Source: Pyramidobacter sp. YE332 (GTDB taxonomy: Bacteria; Synergistota; Synergistia; Synergistales; Dethiosulfovibrionaceae). Taken from it: a stretch of 64,000 nt of DNA. The position numbers and the translations under genes are program-made. The notes beneath the pieces are model-generated. The model saw nothing but the letters and a program-made list of their open reading frames with translations, did no database searches and had not been told where the DNA came from. Below, in pieces: positions 32,393 through 40,996 of this stretch (position 1 is the first letter of the stretch; every line of letters begins with the position of its first letter). The DNA lies in assembly GCF_033060595.1 (NCBI RefSeq), contig NZ_CP133038.1, positions 930,001 to 994,000 of the forward strand. Reading direction: 5' to 3'.

Positions 32393-33145
32393 ATGAATCG
32401 CATAAAATGTCTTGTCGCAGCGTTTTGGATATGTGCCGTCCCGGCTTCGGCCGCGGCGCTGACGAAAGCGGAAATCGACGCCCGCTGGCAGCGGCTGACG
32501 GCGGCGCAGGAGGCCCGCGCGGCGGGCGAGGCGAAAGCGGCGGAGCTGCGCCGGACGCTCGACGGTCAGATTCTCGAGGGCTCTTTGTACTCGCTGTGGC
32601 GGCGCTGCGTCCGGGGCGAGGGGGCGCAGCGGCTGCAGGCGGCGTGGAGCGTCCTGCGCGCCCACGTGCCGGGCGGCGATCCGAGCCGCTGGGACGAGGT
32701 CGGCTCTTTCGAGCTGCCGTCGGAAACGCCGCGGGCGTTCATGGTGATCGACGCGCTCTATGCAGCGCTGATTGAACTGCCGCGCCGTGAAGGCGGCGAA
32801 TGGCTGGCGGCCGGGCTGCTGCGCGATTTCGCGCGCTCGCCGCACGGGCGTTACGACTTTCTCGGCGTCTGTCCGGCGCCGGTGGCCGAGGCTGTGGCGG
32901 ATATCGTGGCGCGCACGGGGCTGCGCGGGAACTGGCGGCCGCGCCGGGTGGTGGGGCGTCTGCCGATCGCCCGCCCGGTGCGCGGCACGGTCACCGATTC
33001 CACCGCGCGCGGCGGGGACATGCAGTTCCTCGACGGCGCGGGCATCCCGGCGGGCAACGGATTTTACGCCTGGGACCGTCCCTCGGGGCGGATCTACCGC
33101 ATCAGCCTGCACGATCGTAAGCTGTTTTTCATTCCCGGTTTTTGA
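32393..33145 (+). CDS. Exported protein of unknown function
   Basis: 250 residues. Signal peptide about 1-20 (MNRIKCLVAAFWICAVPASA), a charged helical region (25-55), then a mixed domain ending GRIYRISLHDRKLFFIPGF. No motif recognised. ATG 32393 follows AAGGAG. The stop is 32 bases before pepF, so the two are probably cotranscribed. Confidence 0.65.
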   Translation: MNRIKCLVAAFWICAVPASAAALTKAEIDARWQRLTAAQEARAAGEAKAAELRRTLDGQILEGSLYSLWRRCVRGEGAQRLQAAWSVLRAHVPGGDPSRWDEVGSFELPSETPRAFMVIDALYAALIELPRREGGEWLAAGLLRDFARSPHGRYDFLGVCPAPVAEAVADIVARTGLRGNWRPRRVVGRLPIARPVRGTVTDSTARGGDMQFLDGAGIPAGNGFYAWDRPSGRIYRISLHDRKLFFIPGF

Positions 33146-33177
33146 GCGTCGGAGAAGATGAGAAAGGGAGTTGCGAA

Positions 33178-35028
33178 ATGACGGAGAACGAAACGAAGGC
33201 ATCGGGCGTCGCCGGCGACGCGGGCTACGCGGCGCCGCTGTACGAAACGCGCGCGGAGGTGCCCGAGGCGGCGCGCTGGAAGCTGGAAGACATTTACGCC
33301 GCGCCGGCGCAGTGGGAAGCGGAGGCGAAGGAAGCGGAAGCGACGGCGGCGGAACTGGCGGCCTGCCGGGGGCGCGTGATGGACTCGGCCGCGTCGCTGC
33401 TGAAGGCGATCACGCTGGACGAGCGGCTGGATTACCTGCTGGGGCGGCTGTACAGCTACGCGGTGATGCGCAGCCACGAGGACACGGCGGCGGAAGGGCC
33501 GAAGGCGCTGGCGGCGCGCGCCACGCAGCTGAGCGTTCGGGCGGCGGAGGCGTCGGCGTTCCTGTCTCCGGAGATCCTCAGCGCCGACGAGGCGAAGATC
33601 GGCGCCTTTCTGGCGCGGGAGCCGAAGCTGGAGCTGTACCGCCTGATGCTGCGGCGCATCCTGCGCGAGAAGAAGCACGTCCTTTCCGCCGAGCAGGAAG
33701 CCGTCATGGCGGCGATGGGCGAGCTGGCCGGGGCCCCCGACGAGATCTTTTCGATGCTCGCCGACGCGGACATGCAGTTCGGCGAGATCGCCGACGAAAA
33801 GGGCGAAAAGCGGCCGCTGACGCAGGAAAGCTACGGCCGCTACATCTCCTCGCCGAAACGCCGCGTGCGCCGCGAAGCGTTCGAGGGCATCCACCGGACG
33901 TTTGCGAAGTTCCGCAACACGCTGGGCGCGGCCTATGCGGCCAGCGTCAGGAAAGACGTCACCTTCGCGCGCCTGCGCCGCTACGGTTCGGCGCTGGAAG
34001 CGTCGCTGTACGGCAACGAGATCCCCGTGTCCGTCTACGACGGCCTGGTCGCGGCGGTGAACGGAAAACTGCCGGCGCTGCACGAATACGTGGCGCTGAA
34101 GAAAAAAGCCCTCGGCGTGGAACGCATGGAGCCGTGGGATTTGTACGCCCCTTTCACGAAGGAACTCAAGCGGACGTTCAGCTACGAGACGGCGCAGAAG
34201 CTGGTGCTCGAAGCCGTTGCGCCTCTTGGCGAGGAGTACGCGCGGGCCATGCGGCGCGCTTTCAGCGAGCGCTGGATCGACGTGTACGAGAACCGCGGCA
34301 AGCGCAGCGGCGCTTATTCGTGGGGCTGCTGGGGCGTGCATCCCTACATGCTGCTCAACTACGGCGGCACGTTCAGCGACGTCTCGACGCTGGCCCACGA
34401 GGGCGGGCACTCCATCCACACGTGGATGTCCAACGCCGCCCAGCCGCAGGTCTACGCCGGCTACACGCTGTTCGTCGCCGAGGTGGCCAGCACGGTCAAC
34501 GAGACGCTGCTGGCGGAGCATCTGCTGGGGAACACGGACGACCGCGACGAGAAAATCTTTCTGCTGAGCCAGCAGCTCGAGCTGATCCGCCTGACCATCT
34601 ACCGCCAGACGCTGTTCGCCGAGTTCGAACGCGACGCGCACGCTCTGGCCGAAAAGGGCGAGCCCCTGACGCCGGAGCTGCTGAACCGTATGTGGAGCGA
34701 GCTGTACACGCGCTACTATGGCGAAGAAGTCGGCGCCAATCCCGACCTGGCCGCGGAGTGGTCGCGCATCCCGCACTTTTACAACGCCTTTTACGTTTAT
34801 CAGTACGCCACCAGCCTTGCGGCGGCGCTGGCGCTGGTTGACCGCATCCTCGCCGGCGGGCGCGCCGAGCGCGACGCTTATCTGAATCTGCTGCGGGGCG
34901 GCTGCTCGAAAGACCCGATCAGCCTGCTGCGCGACGCCGGCGTCGATATGAGCACGTCCGAGCCGGTGGAGCGGGCGCTGGCCGTGTTCGGGCGCAAAAC
35001 GGCCGAGCTGAGGGGACTGCTGCGGTAA
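33178..35028 (+). CDS. pepF: Oligoendopeptidase F (M3 family zinc peptidase)
   Basis: 616 residues, normal for PepF. The zinc motif HEGGH is at 407-411 (LAHEGGHSIHTW), followed by the downstream Glu in FVAEVASTVNETLLAEHLL. PepF hydrolyses oligopeptides of about 7-17 residues in the cytoplasm, feeding amino-acid metabolism. ATG 33178 follows AAAGGGAG. It follows an exported protein of unknown function and ends before a terminator. Confidence 0.95.
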   Translation: MTENETKASGVAGDAGYAAPLYETRAEVPEAARWKLEDIYAAPAQWEAEAKEAEATAAELAACRGRVMDSAASLLKAITLDERLDYLLGRLYSYAVMRSHEDTAAEGPKALAARATQLSVRAAEASAFLSPEILSADEAKIGAFLAREPKLELYRLMLRRILREKKHVLSAEQEAVMAAMGELAGAPDEIFSMLADADMQFGEIADEKGEKRPLTQESYGRYISSPKRRVRREAFEGIHRTFAKFRNTLGAAYAASVRKDVTFARLRRYGSALEASLYGNEIPVSVYDGLVAAVNGKLPALHEYVALKKKALGVERMEPWDLYAPFTKELKRTFSYETAQKLVLEAVAPLGEEYARAMRRAFSERWIDVYENRGKRSGAYSWGCWGVHPYMLLNYGGTFSDVSTLAHEGGHSIHTWMSNAAQPQVYAGYTLFVAEVASTVNETLLAEHLLGNTDDRDEKIFLLSQQLELIRLTIYRQTLFAEFERDAHALAEKGEPLTPELLNRMWSELYTRYYGEEVGANPDLAAEWSRIPHFYNAFYVYQYATSLAAALALVDRILAGGRAERDAYLNLLRGGCSKDPISLLRDAGVDMSTSEPVERALAVFGRKTAELRGLLR

Positions 35029-35101
35029 AACGGCTTGCAGCGGCCGGGCGCCGGGATTTTAACGGCGGGGATCCGCTGCAATGCATTTAACGAAAAACGT
35101 T

Positions 35102-35132
35102 CGGCCGGACGCGCATGTCCGGCCGTTTTTTT
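35102..35132 (+). terminator. Terminator after pepF
   Basis: CGGCCGGAC-GCGCAT-GTCCGGCCG (35102-35125) followed by seven T. Confidence 0.9.
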
Positions 35133-35142
35133 GTGCTAGAAT
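35133..35142 (+). promoter_or_regulatory. Extended -10 promoter of murI
   Basis: GTGCTAGAAT: TG plus one base before TAGAAT (35137-35142), directly after the pepF terminator. No good -35, as allowed for extended -10 promoters. Confidence 0.5.
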
Positions 35143-35185
35143 ACTGTCAGGCAAGGTCCAAAATTCAGATAAAGAGGGGAGTCCT

Positions 35186-35989
35186 ATGGATAAGCTGAGT
35201 CCCGTGGGCGTTTTCGATTCCGGAGTGGGGGGCTTTTCCGTCGTCAAGGAAATACAAAAAGTCCTGCCGGGAGAAGATGTGCTCTATTACGGCGACAGCG
35301 CCAACATGCCTTACGGCAACAGATCGGGCGAGGAGATCCTGCATCTGACGCGCCAGATCCTCGCGTTTTTGGAGCGGCGCGGCGTCAAGGCGGCGGCCGT
35401 GGCCTGCAACACGATTTCTTCGCTGATCGACCGGTACCGCGACGATTATCCGTTCAAGATTTTCAGCGTCATCGAAGCGGGCGCCGCTTCCGTGGCGACG
35501 CTGGACGCCGATTGCGTCGGCGTGATCGGGACCGTCTTCACGGCGCGGTCGGGGGCGTACCATCGCCTCATCAACGCCGTCCGGCCGGAGATGAAGGTCT
35601 ACGCCCAAGGCTGTCCCAATCTGGCGCGCCTGATCGACGGCGGTGACCTTCGTCCCGAATCGATCGATCCCGAGCTGCGCGCGGCGGTGGAACCGCTGTT
35701 GGCCCAAGCGCCGATCCGGCACCTGATCCTGGGCTGCACTCACTATCCGCTGGTTTCCGGGTATCTGAACCGTCTTTATCCGCAGCTGACGCTGATCGAT
35801 CCCGCTCATGAGCAGGCGCTGGCGGTGAAGCGTTTTCTCGAATCGCAGGGGCTGCTCAACGACGCCGGCTCCGGCAGCCTGGAGCTGAACACGTCCGGAG
35901 ACGCGGCACAGTACGCCGAAGCGGCGCGGCGCTTCGGCCTGAAGGAGCCGCGCGCGATCAACACCGTCGCGGCCGCTCAGCCGCTTTAG
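35186..35989 (+). CDS. murI: Glutamate racemase
   Basis: 267 residues. Converts L- to D-glutamate for peptidoglycan. Signature motifs are GVFDSGVGGFSV at the N-terminus, the first catalytic Cys in AVACNTIS and the second in LGCTHYPLV, both intact. ATG 35186 follows AGAGGGGAG. A GAGGGC-A6-GCCCTC hairpin (35993-36010) after the stop may end the transcript. Confidence 0.95.
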   Translation: MDKLSPVGVFDSGVGGFSVVKEIQKVLPGEDVLYYGDSANMPYGNRSGEEILHLTRQILAFLERRGVKAAAVACNTISSLIDRYRDDYPFKIFSVIEAGAASVATLDADCVGVIGTVFTARSGAYHRLINAVRPEMKVYAQGCPNLARLIDGGDLRPESIDPELRAAVEPLLAQAPIRHLILGCTHYPLVSGYLNRLYPQLTLIDPAHEQALAVKRFLESQGLLNDAGSGSLELNTSGDAAQYAEAARRFGLKEPRAINTVAAAQPL

Positions 35990-36119
35990 ACAGAGGGCAA
36001 AAAAGCCCTCCGCGCTCTCGACGGCGCAGGGGGCATTCCTGGCGGCGCCCAAACGCGCCGCCGCAACGATTGTCGAGCGCCGCCGTTCCCGACGGCCAAA
36101 TCAGAGGAGGCTGGTTTTT

Positions 36120-36668
36120 GTGAAGATGAGAAGAGTTGTTTCCGCGATGATCGCCGTGTTTACCCTGGCGACGGCCGCTTGCGCCGCCGACGTGGCCCTG
36201 ACCTCGATCGGCCAGGGACCCGATGCGATGATGGTGAAAGTGGTTATGCGCGCCCTGAAGGTGGTTCCCGATTATGATGCGCTGATGAGGCCCGAAGCGC
36301 TGCAGAACCAAAAGGTACTGGTCGCCGTCGTCGGCGGCAGTTCCAAGGGGCTTGGCGCGGCGGGCATCGACAAGGAAGAAGAAGTGGCGCGTGCGAAGGC
36401 CCTGCTGGACGCGGCCGCAAAGAAGGGCGTGAAGGTCCTGATCATGCACGTGGGCGGCGAGGGACGCCGCGGCACTCTGTCCGACCTGTTCATCAACGCG
36501 GCGGCTCCTTACGCCGACGGCATGATCGTCGTCGACGGCGGCAACTCCGACGGGGTGTTCGACAAGTACGCCGACGAAAGGAAGATCGTCATCCAGACCG
36601 CTCCCAACGTGAAGGGAACAAAGGAGCCGCTGGGGAAGATCCTCGCCGACTGGGACGCGGGCCGGTAA
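36120..36668 (+). CDS. DUF6305-like exported protein, probably a transporter partner
   Basis: 182 residues with a signal peptide (about 1-22) and an alpha/beta fold: VALTSIGQGPDAMMVKVVMR, KVLVAVVGGSSKGLGAAGID, KVLIMHVGGEGRRGTLSDLF and ADGMIVVDGGNSD alternate strands and Gly-rich turns like a small Rossmann-type binding protein. It is nine bases before a DctM-like permease gene, so it may be the extracytoplasmic substrate-handling part. The DUF6305 name is from memory of similar Synergistota proteins. GTG 36120 follows AGAGGAGG; ATG 36126 is the alternative start. Confidence 0.6.
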   Translation: MKMRRVVSAMIAVFTLATAACAADVALTSIGQGPDAMMVKVVMRALKVVPDYDALMRPEALQNQKVLVAVVGGSSKGLGAAGIDKEEEVARAKALLDAAAKKGVKVLIMHVGGEGRRGTLSDLFINAAAPYADGMIVVDGGNSDGVFDKYADERKIVIQTAPNVKGTKEPLGKILADWDAGR

Positions 36669-36677
36669 GGCGCGCCC

Positions 36678-37964
36678 ATGGAGTGGTTCTGGCCGGAAGG
36701 TTTTTATACCTTCCTCATGATCGCAGTTTTTGCTTTTGGCGCTTTCCGCTGGAAGCTGCCTATCGCCGTGGCCATGGCCCTGGCCGCGATCGTGGGCGCG
36801 CTGGTTGGCGGCGAGGGGTTCCCGCTCCGTCATTTTGTGGAAGGCCAGTTCGGCTATCTGAACACGATCCTTGTGATCGCCACGGCCATGATCTTCATGA
36901 AGGTCATCCTCAGGATCGGCCTGCTTGACGCGCTGTCGGCATGGCTGATTCGCAGGTTCCGCCGTTTCCCGGCGCTGCTCAGCATCGGCCTGATGCTGAT
37001 CGTCATGGTGCCCGGCATGATCACCGGATCTTCCACGGCTTCCGTGCTGACCACGGGAGCGCTGGTCGCGCCGGTGCTGAGGGCGCTGGGAGTCGACAAG
37101 GTCAAGACGGGCGCGATCATTTCCATGGCTGCCCTGCTGGGCATGATCGCGCCGCCGATCAGTATCCCCGCGATGATCATTTGCGCCGGCGTCGATATCC
37201 CTTACGTGGGGTTCGCGCTGCCGCTGCTGGTCTGCACGATGCCGCTGGCGGTCGTCTACGCGCTGACGATGATCTATCCCGCGATCCGTAAAAGCGAAGA
37301 CACGCAGGCCCTTGAAGAGCACCTGAAAACGATGGAACGCGAGAAGCTCGGTTTCCGCCTCGCTCTGCCCGTGATCGTGCTGGTTGCGCTGTTTGTCGTC
37401 GAGCAGGCGCTGGCTTCCGTCTGGCCGGGGCTTGGCATGCCGCTGATCTTCCTCGTTTCCACGGCGGCGGGATTCTTCGCGGGAGTGAAATGGAACTTCG
37501 TCGACACGGTTACCGAGGCGGTCAACGACTGTCTGCCCATGCTCGGCATCCTCATGGGCGTGGGCATGTTCATCCAGATCATGACGCTGATCGGCGTGCA
37601 AGGCTTTATTGTCGTCTCGACGCTGAGCCTGCCGAGCTGGACGCTCTATCTCGGCATCGCGCTGATCATCCCGCTGTTCGGAGCGGTCTCGTCCTTCGGT
37701 TCCTCTTCGGTGCTCGGCGTTCCCTGCCTGCTGGCCATGCTCAGCAAGGATTCGGTCGTCGTCGCGGCGGCGCTCAGCCTTGTGGCTGCGCTGGGCGATC
37801 TGATGCCGCCGACGGCGCTGGCCGGTATTTTCGCCGCGCAGGTGGTCGAGGAGGAGAACTATTTCAAGATCCTCAAAAAGTGTCTCTGGCCGAGCTTTAT
37901 CCTCGACGTCTGGGGCATTCTGATCATCGTCTACAGCAACGATATCGCTGCTTTGCTCAAGTAG
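36678..37964 (+). CDS. DctM-like (TRAP large subunit type) permease
   Basis: 428 residues and about twelve membrane helices, the size of TRAP large permeases in the ion-transporter superfamily. Two inverted half motifs are visible: TGSSTASVLTTGALVAPVLRALGV near 118 and SSFGSSSVLGVPCLLAMLSK near 345, matching re-entrant substrate loops. Substrate unknown. Neighbours (exported DUF6305-like protein, 47-residue membrane protein, amino-acyl hydrolase) suggest uptake of an amino-acid derivative. Confidence 0.75.
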   Translation: MEWFWPEGFYTFLMIAVFAFGAFRWKLPIAVAMALAAIVGALVGGEGFPLRHFVEGQFGYLNTILVIATAMIFMKVILRIGLLDALSAWLIRRFRRFPALLSIGLMLIVMVPGMITGSSTASVLTTGALVAPVLRALGVDKVKTGAIISMAALLGMIAPPISIPAMIICAGVDIPYVGFALPLLVCTMPLAVVYALTMIYPAIRKSEDTQALEEHLKTMEREKLGFRLALPVIVLVALFVVEQALASVWPGLGMPLIFLVSTAAGFFAGVKWNFVDTVTEAVNDCLPMLGILMGVGMFIQIMTLIGVQGFIVVSTLSLPSWTLYLGIALIIPLFGAVSSFGSSSVLGVPCLLAMLSKDSVVVAAALSLVAALGDLMPPTALAGIFAAQVVEEENYFKILKKCLWPSFILDVWGILIIVYSNDIAALLK

Positions 37965-37978
37965 GGAGGGAGAGCCTG

Positions 37979-38122
37979 ATGACGCTAATCTACCGAGGGA
38001 TCGTGCTCTTCGTGCTGCTCTTCGTGCTGCGCTGCATGTTCAAAGAGCGCTCGTTCTGGAAGCAGGTCACCGGCGCGATGGTGCTTATACCGCTGGTCCT
38101 CCGTCTGCTCATGATCAAGTAA
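37979..38122 (+). CDS. Small membrane protein (47 residues) in DctM-like operon
   Basis: Two predicted membrane helices: LIYRGIVLFVLLFVLRCMF and WKQVTGAMVLIPLVLRLLMI, joined by KERSF. ATG 37979 lies 14 bases after the permease stop behind GGGAGGG, and the next gene starts 13 bases after its stop, so it is certainly within the operon. It may replace the four-helix TRAP small subunit or stabilise the permease. No family recognised. Confidence 0.7.
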   Translation: MTLIYRGIVLFVLLFVLRCMFKERSFWKQVTGAMVLIPLVLRLLMIK

Positions 38123-38135
38123 GGAGGCCGGCGCG

Positions 38136-39281
38136 ATGGAAGAGAGCTATAAGGTCAAAGGCAGTCCTCTCACGGCTGTCGTGCTGTGCGCTCTGGTCGG
38201 ACTGATCTGCTGGCTGACGGCGCAGTCGTTCATGTCCATGTGGAAGCCGGATGTCTTGTATCCGGCGCCGGGCTTCGAGCGGCATGCGCTGTCCGAATGG
38301 GAACCCGCCTTGAAGGGGACTCACGGCGACACCCCCGTTTACATTCAGAAGGGGGCCGAGGAGGGCGGCACGGTCTTCGTCATGGGCGGCACGCATCCTA
38401 ACGAGCCTGCCGGCTATATGGGCGCCGTCATGTACCTTGAGCGCGCGCAGGTGAAGAAGGGGCGTCTGATCGTGCTGCCCTGCGCCAATATGTCGGCGTT
38501 CACTCACAACTCGCCTCAAGACGCGGCCCCCCAGCGCTTCCACATTCCTCAGGAAGGAGGAAAGGCGCGGGTGTTCAAGTACGGTTCGCGCGCCACCAAT
38601 CCAATCGACCAGTGGCCGGAGCCCGATGTATATATCCACTATCCTTCCGGTCAGAAACTCGATGGCGGCTCGCGCAGCAATCTGAACCGCTCCTATCCCG
38701 GCACGAGGAACGACGGCCTGACGCAGCTGGTCGGCCTCGCCATCGTCGAACTGCTGAACAAGGAAAACGTCGATCTGGCGTTCGACCTTCATGAAGCTTC
38801 GCCGGAATACCCCGTCATCAATGCGACGGTCGCCCATGAACATTCCATGGAGCTGGCCGCGATGGTCACGATGGAACTCGAGATGATGGGCATTCCCATG
38901 CGGCTCGAACCTTCGCCGGTGAACTTCCGCGGTTTGAGCCACCGCGAGTGGGGAGATCACTGCCCGAATGTGATCCCGATCCTGATGGAAGCCGGCAATC
39001 CGGCGCAGGGGCGTCTGCGCGGCCACACCGATGAGGCGCTGGTGCTCTCGGGGCACGACAAGGCCTACATGAAAGCCGCCAAGCTCGGCGTGCTGTTCAT
39101 CCCCTACGAGGATCGGCAGCCGCTTGAATTGAGGACGGCTCGCCACGTCGCGGCCATGAGCAAGTACATCGAACTGCTTGGCGACGTGCGCCCCGGCAAG
39201 GAAATCGTCGTGGAGGGCATCCCTTCGTATGAAGAGATCAACGAAAAAGGGCTCGGCGCCTGGCTGGCTCCGGCGAGGTAG
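38136..39281 (+). CDS. Succinylglutamate desuccinylase/aspartoacylase family hydrolase (M14-like)
   Basis: 381 residues with an N-terminal membrane anchor (about 12-33), so the catalytic domain faces outward. Zinc ligands of the AstE/ASPA family are present: GGTHPNEPAG (His and Glu) and DLHEASPE (His). SRSNLNRSYPG supplies the substrate-binding Arg/Asn motif. The family removes acyl or aminoacyl groups from amino acids. GGT was probably the next gene in the same operon before IS110 copy 2 inserted. SD AAGGAGG is present. Confidence 0.82.
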   Translation: MEESYKVKGSPLTAVVLCALVGLICWLTAQSFMSMWKPDVLYPAPGFERHALSEWEPALKGTHGDTPVYIQKGAEEGGTVFVMGGTHPNEPAGYMGAVMYLERAQVKKGRLIVLPCANMSAFTHNSPQDAAPQRFHIPQEGGKARVFKYGSRATNPIDQWPEPDVYIHYPSGQKLDGGSRSNLNRSYPGTRNDGLTQLVGLAIVELLNKENVDLAFDLHEASPEYPVINATVAHEHSMELAAMVTMELEMMGIPMRLEPSPVNFRGLSHREWGDHCPNVIPILMEAGNPAQGRLRGHTDEALVLSGHDKAYMKAAKLGVLFIPYEDRQPLELRTARHVAAMSKYIELLGDVRPGKEIVVEGIPSYEEINEKGLGAWLAPAR

Positions 39282-39304
39282 TTGTTTTATGGAGTTGGGT
39301 TTCA

Positions 39305-39328
39305 AGGCTGCGGAGCGCTTTGCAGCCT
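39305..39328 (+). promoter_or_regulatory. Intercistronic hairpin before IS110 copy 2
   Basis: AGGCTGC (39305-39311) pairs with GCAGCCT (39322-39328). It lay between the acylase gene and the GGT ribosome binding site before the insertion, like the hairpin at 3099-3115 before copy 1. Confidence 0.4.
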
Positions 39329-39525
39329 CAAAATACAAAGGAGACCAGCTATTAAAAGTCAAGTAGGAAATTCGAGCTCATGCCCGAAGTATTTCTAGCC
39401 GGTTGCCCGCGTGAAAAAGCCAAAGCGCCCCTGAAAACGGCATATTGGACAGAACTCAGACAAAACAAGCACGCGAACGAGCTCACACGGAAGCGACACG
39501 AGCAGGGAACCCCGCGGGAACAGGA

Positions 39526-40713
39526 TCATTCTATGCCCTGGCGGCGTACCTCGTAAGGTTTGTTGGCTTTCAGAACAGCGTAAATCGTATAAAGCAGTTT
39601 TCTCGACACAGCCCCCAATGCAGTCCCATGCGCTTTCCCCTCACCGCGCTTCTTTTCGTAGAACGCTTTGAAGACAGGATCGCATCTGACTGCTATCAGC
39701 GCCGACATCCAGACAGCTCGTCTCAGGTAGGGGGATCCTTTCTTGGACAAGCGGTTGTGCTGGCCGACATAGTTCCCCGATTGAAACGAAGTCGGATCGA
39801 TCCCGGCAAAGGCGACGAGTTTCTTGGGATTGGAGAAACGACTGATATCGCCGATCTCACCGAGGATCACGGCGCCCGTCGCCGGCCCCACGCCGGGGAC
39901 AGTGAGGATGACAGAGCTAAACTTCCTCAGCTGCCGGGCGATCTTCTTGTCGATCTCATCGATCTGCTTCTCCGTGAATTCGATCTGTTCGATGAGAATC
40001 CTGATTTGAAAGGCAAAGGCATCCGAACACAGAGTCAGGCCGACCGAACGCGCCGCCAGAGACTTGAGCTCACGGGCTTTGTCAGTACCGTGCCGGCCCC
40101 GGCTGGTTTTTCTGAGCAAAGCGGCCAGCGATTTCGTGTTCACGTCGACCACCTGTTCCGGAGTGCCGTACGTCTTGAGAAATGCCTTTGAACTCTCGCC
40201 AAAGACGTTGGAGAACAAGGCAGCATACTCCGGAAACACCTGATCCAGAACGGTGACGACCTGTCGCTTGTAGTCGGCGCAGGAGTCCTTGAGCGACTCT
40301 CTGAAACGGGCCAGATTGCGCAGCGCCATGATATCTTCATCAGCCAGATGAGTTGCGCTGAACGAGCCGAAACGGATCACCTCAGCCACCAGAAAGCAGT
40401 CGACCGCATCCGTTTTCTGCTTCCGGATGTGGAAGTTCCTCAGACTGTCGGATTGGATCGGGTTGATCACATGCAGAGCAAAACCCTGCTCCCGCAGAAA
40501 GGAGTAGAGCGCGAGCCAGTAATGACCGGTCGCCTCCATGCCGATACAGAAAGCCTCCCGCTCGGGAAGACTCTGTTCGAGAAAGAGCAGAAGCTGCTGA
40601 AAGCCCTCCCGAGCATTGGCGAAACGCAGCGACTTGCCGACGTGGCTGCCGTCCTCCCTGATAAGCCCTGCTTCGTGATTGTTCTTCCCGATGTCAATAC
40701 CAAGATAGTACAT
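39526..40713 (-). CDS. IS110-family transposase, copy 2
   Basis: 395 residues, identical to the enzyme of copy 1 except residue 120 (Ala instead of Glu, GCA versus GAA). RuvC-like DEDD domain and Transposase_20 domain with SKKGSPYLRR are intact. Residue 120 lies after the KTDAVDC motif and is not one of the recognised catalytic residues, so both copies may be active. Confidence 0.95.
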   Translation of the reverse strand: MYYLGIDIGKNNHEAGLIREDGSHVGKSLRFANAREGFQQLLLFLEQSLPEREAFCIGMEATGHYWLALYSFLREQGFALHVINPIQSDSLRNFHIRKQKTDAVDCFLVAEVIRFGSFSATHLADEDIMALRNLARFRESLKDSCADYKRQVVTVLDQVFPEYAALFSNVFGESSKAFLKTYGTPEQVVDVNTKSLAALLRKTSRGRHGTDKARELKSLAARSVGLTLCSDAFAFQIRILIEQIEFTEKQIDEIDKKIARQLRKFSSVILTVPGVGPATGAVILGEIGDISRFSNPKKLVAFAGIDPTSFQSGNYVGQHNRLSKKGSPYLRRAVWMSALIAVRCDPVFKAFYEKKRGEGKAHGTALGAVSRKLLYTIYAVLKANKPYEVRRQGIE

Positions 40714-40983
40714 GAGTCACCTCACCACAACGTATTTGCAGGTGAATTCTCACGCTTCCTGCGGCTCACAACCTCCTTGGACAGACGGAGAAGACCTTCG
40801 GTCTCAACATCCAGCTCATTCGTGAACTGCCGCAAGAGGTGAGGCGCCACTCTCCTTTACGAGGAAATGTCCCCAAGGAAACAAACGGCGACGCTCACAC
40901 TGCATGCTGACATTATCGCAGATTGTCCCGTTCAATAATCTGTCAACTCAATAATCTGTCAACAAGTGCGACTACATTATTCT
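40714..40983 (-). ncRNA. Candidate IS110 bridge/seek RNA region, copy 2
   Basis: Same folding elements as copy 1 (stem 40760-40765 with 40829-40834; loops with CCTCCTT at 40772-40778 and TCTCCTTT at 40851-40858). The 16-bp duplication at 40932-40963 lies between these modules and the element end, that is in the 5' part of a leftward transcript. Confidence 0.5.
40932..40963 (+). repeat. 16-bp tandem duplication inside IS110 copy 2
   Basis: TCAATAATCTGTCAAC occurs twice in tandem (40932-40947, 40948-40963); copy 1 has it once. It is the only length difference between the two elements. Confidence 0.97.
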
Positions 40984-40996
40984 AGGAGGGAATGGT

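Larger units (their letters stand above)
39339..40987 (-). mobile_element. IS110-family insertion sequence, copy 2
   Basis: 1649 bp, identical to copy 1 apart from one substitution and a 16-bp tandem duplication near the right end. AGGA flanks it on both sides (39339-39342, 40984-40987); removing the element gives CAAAGGAGGGAATGGTATG, an ideal ribosome binding site for GGT. Same orientation relative to the downstream gene as copy 1. Confidence 0.9.

Noticed and set aside
40932-40963. 16-bp duplication as a target-site duplication of IS110
   Set aside because: It lies wholly inside the element, in tandem, and IS110 does not make long target duplications.
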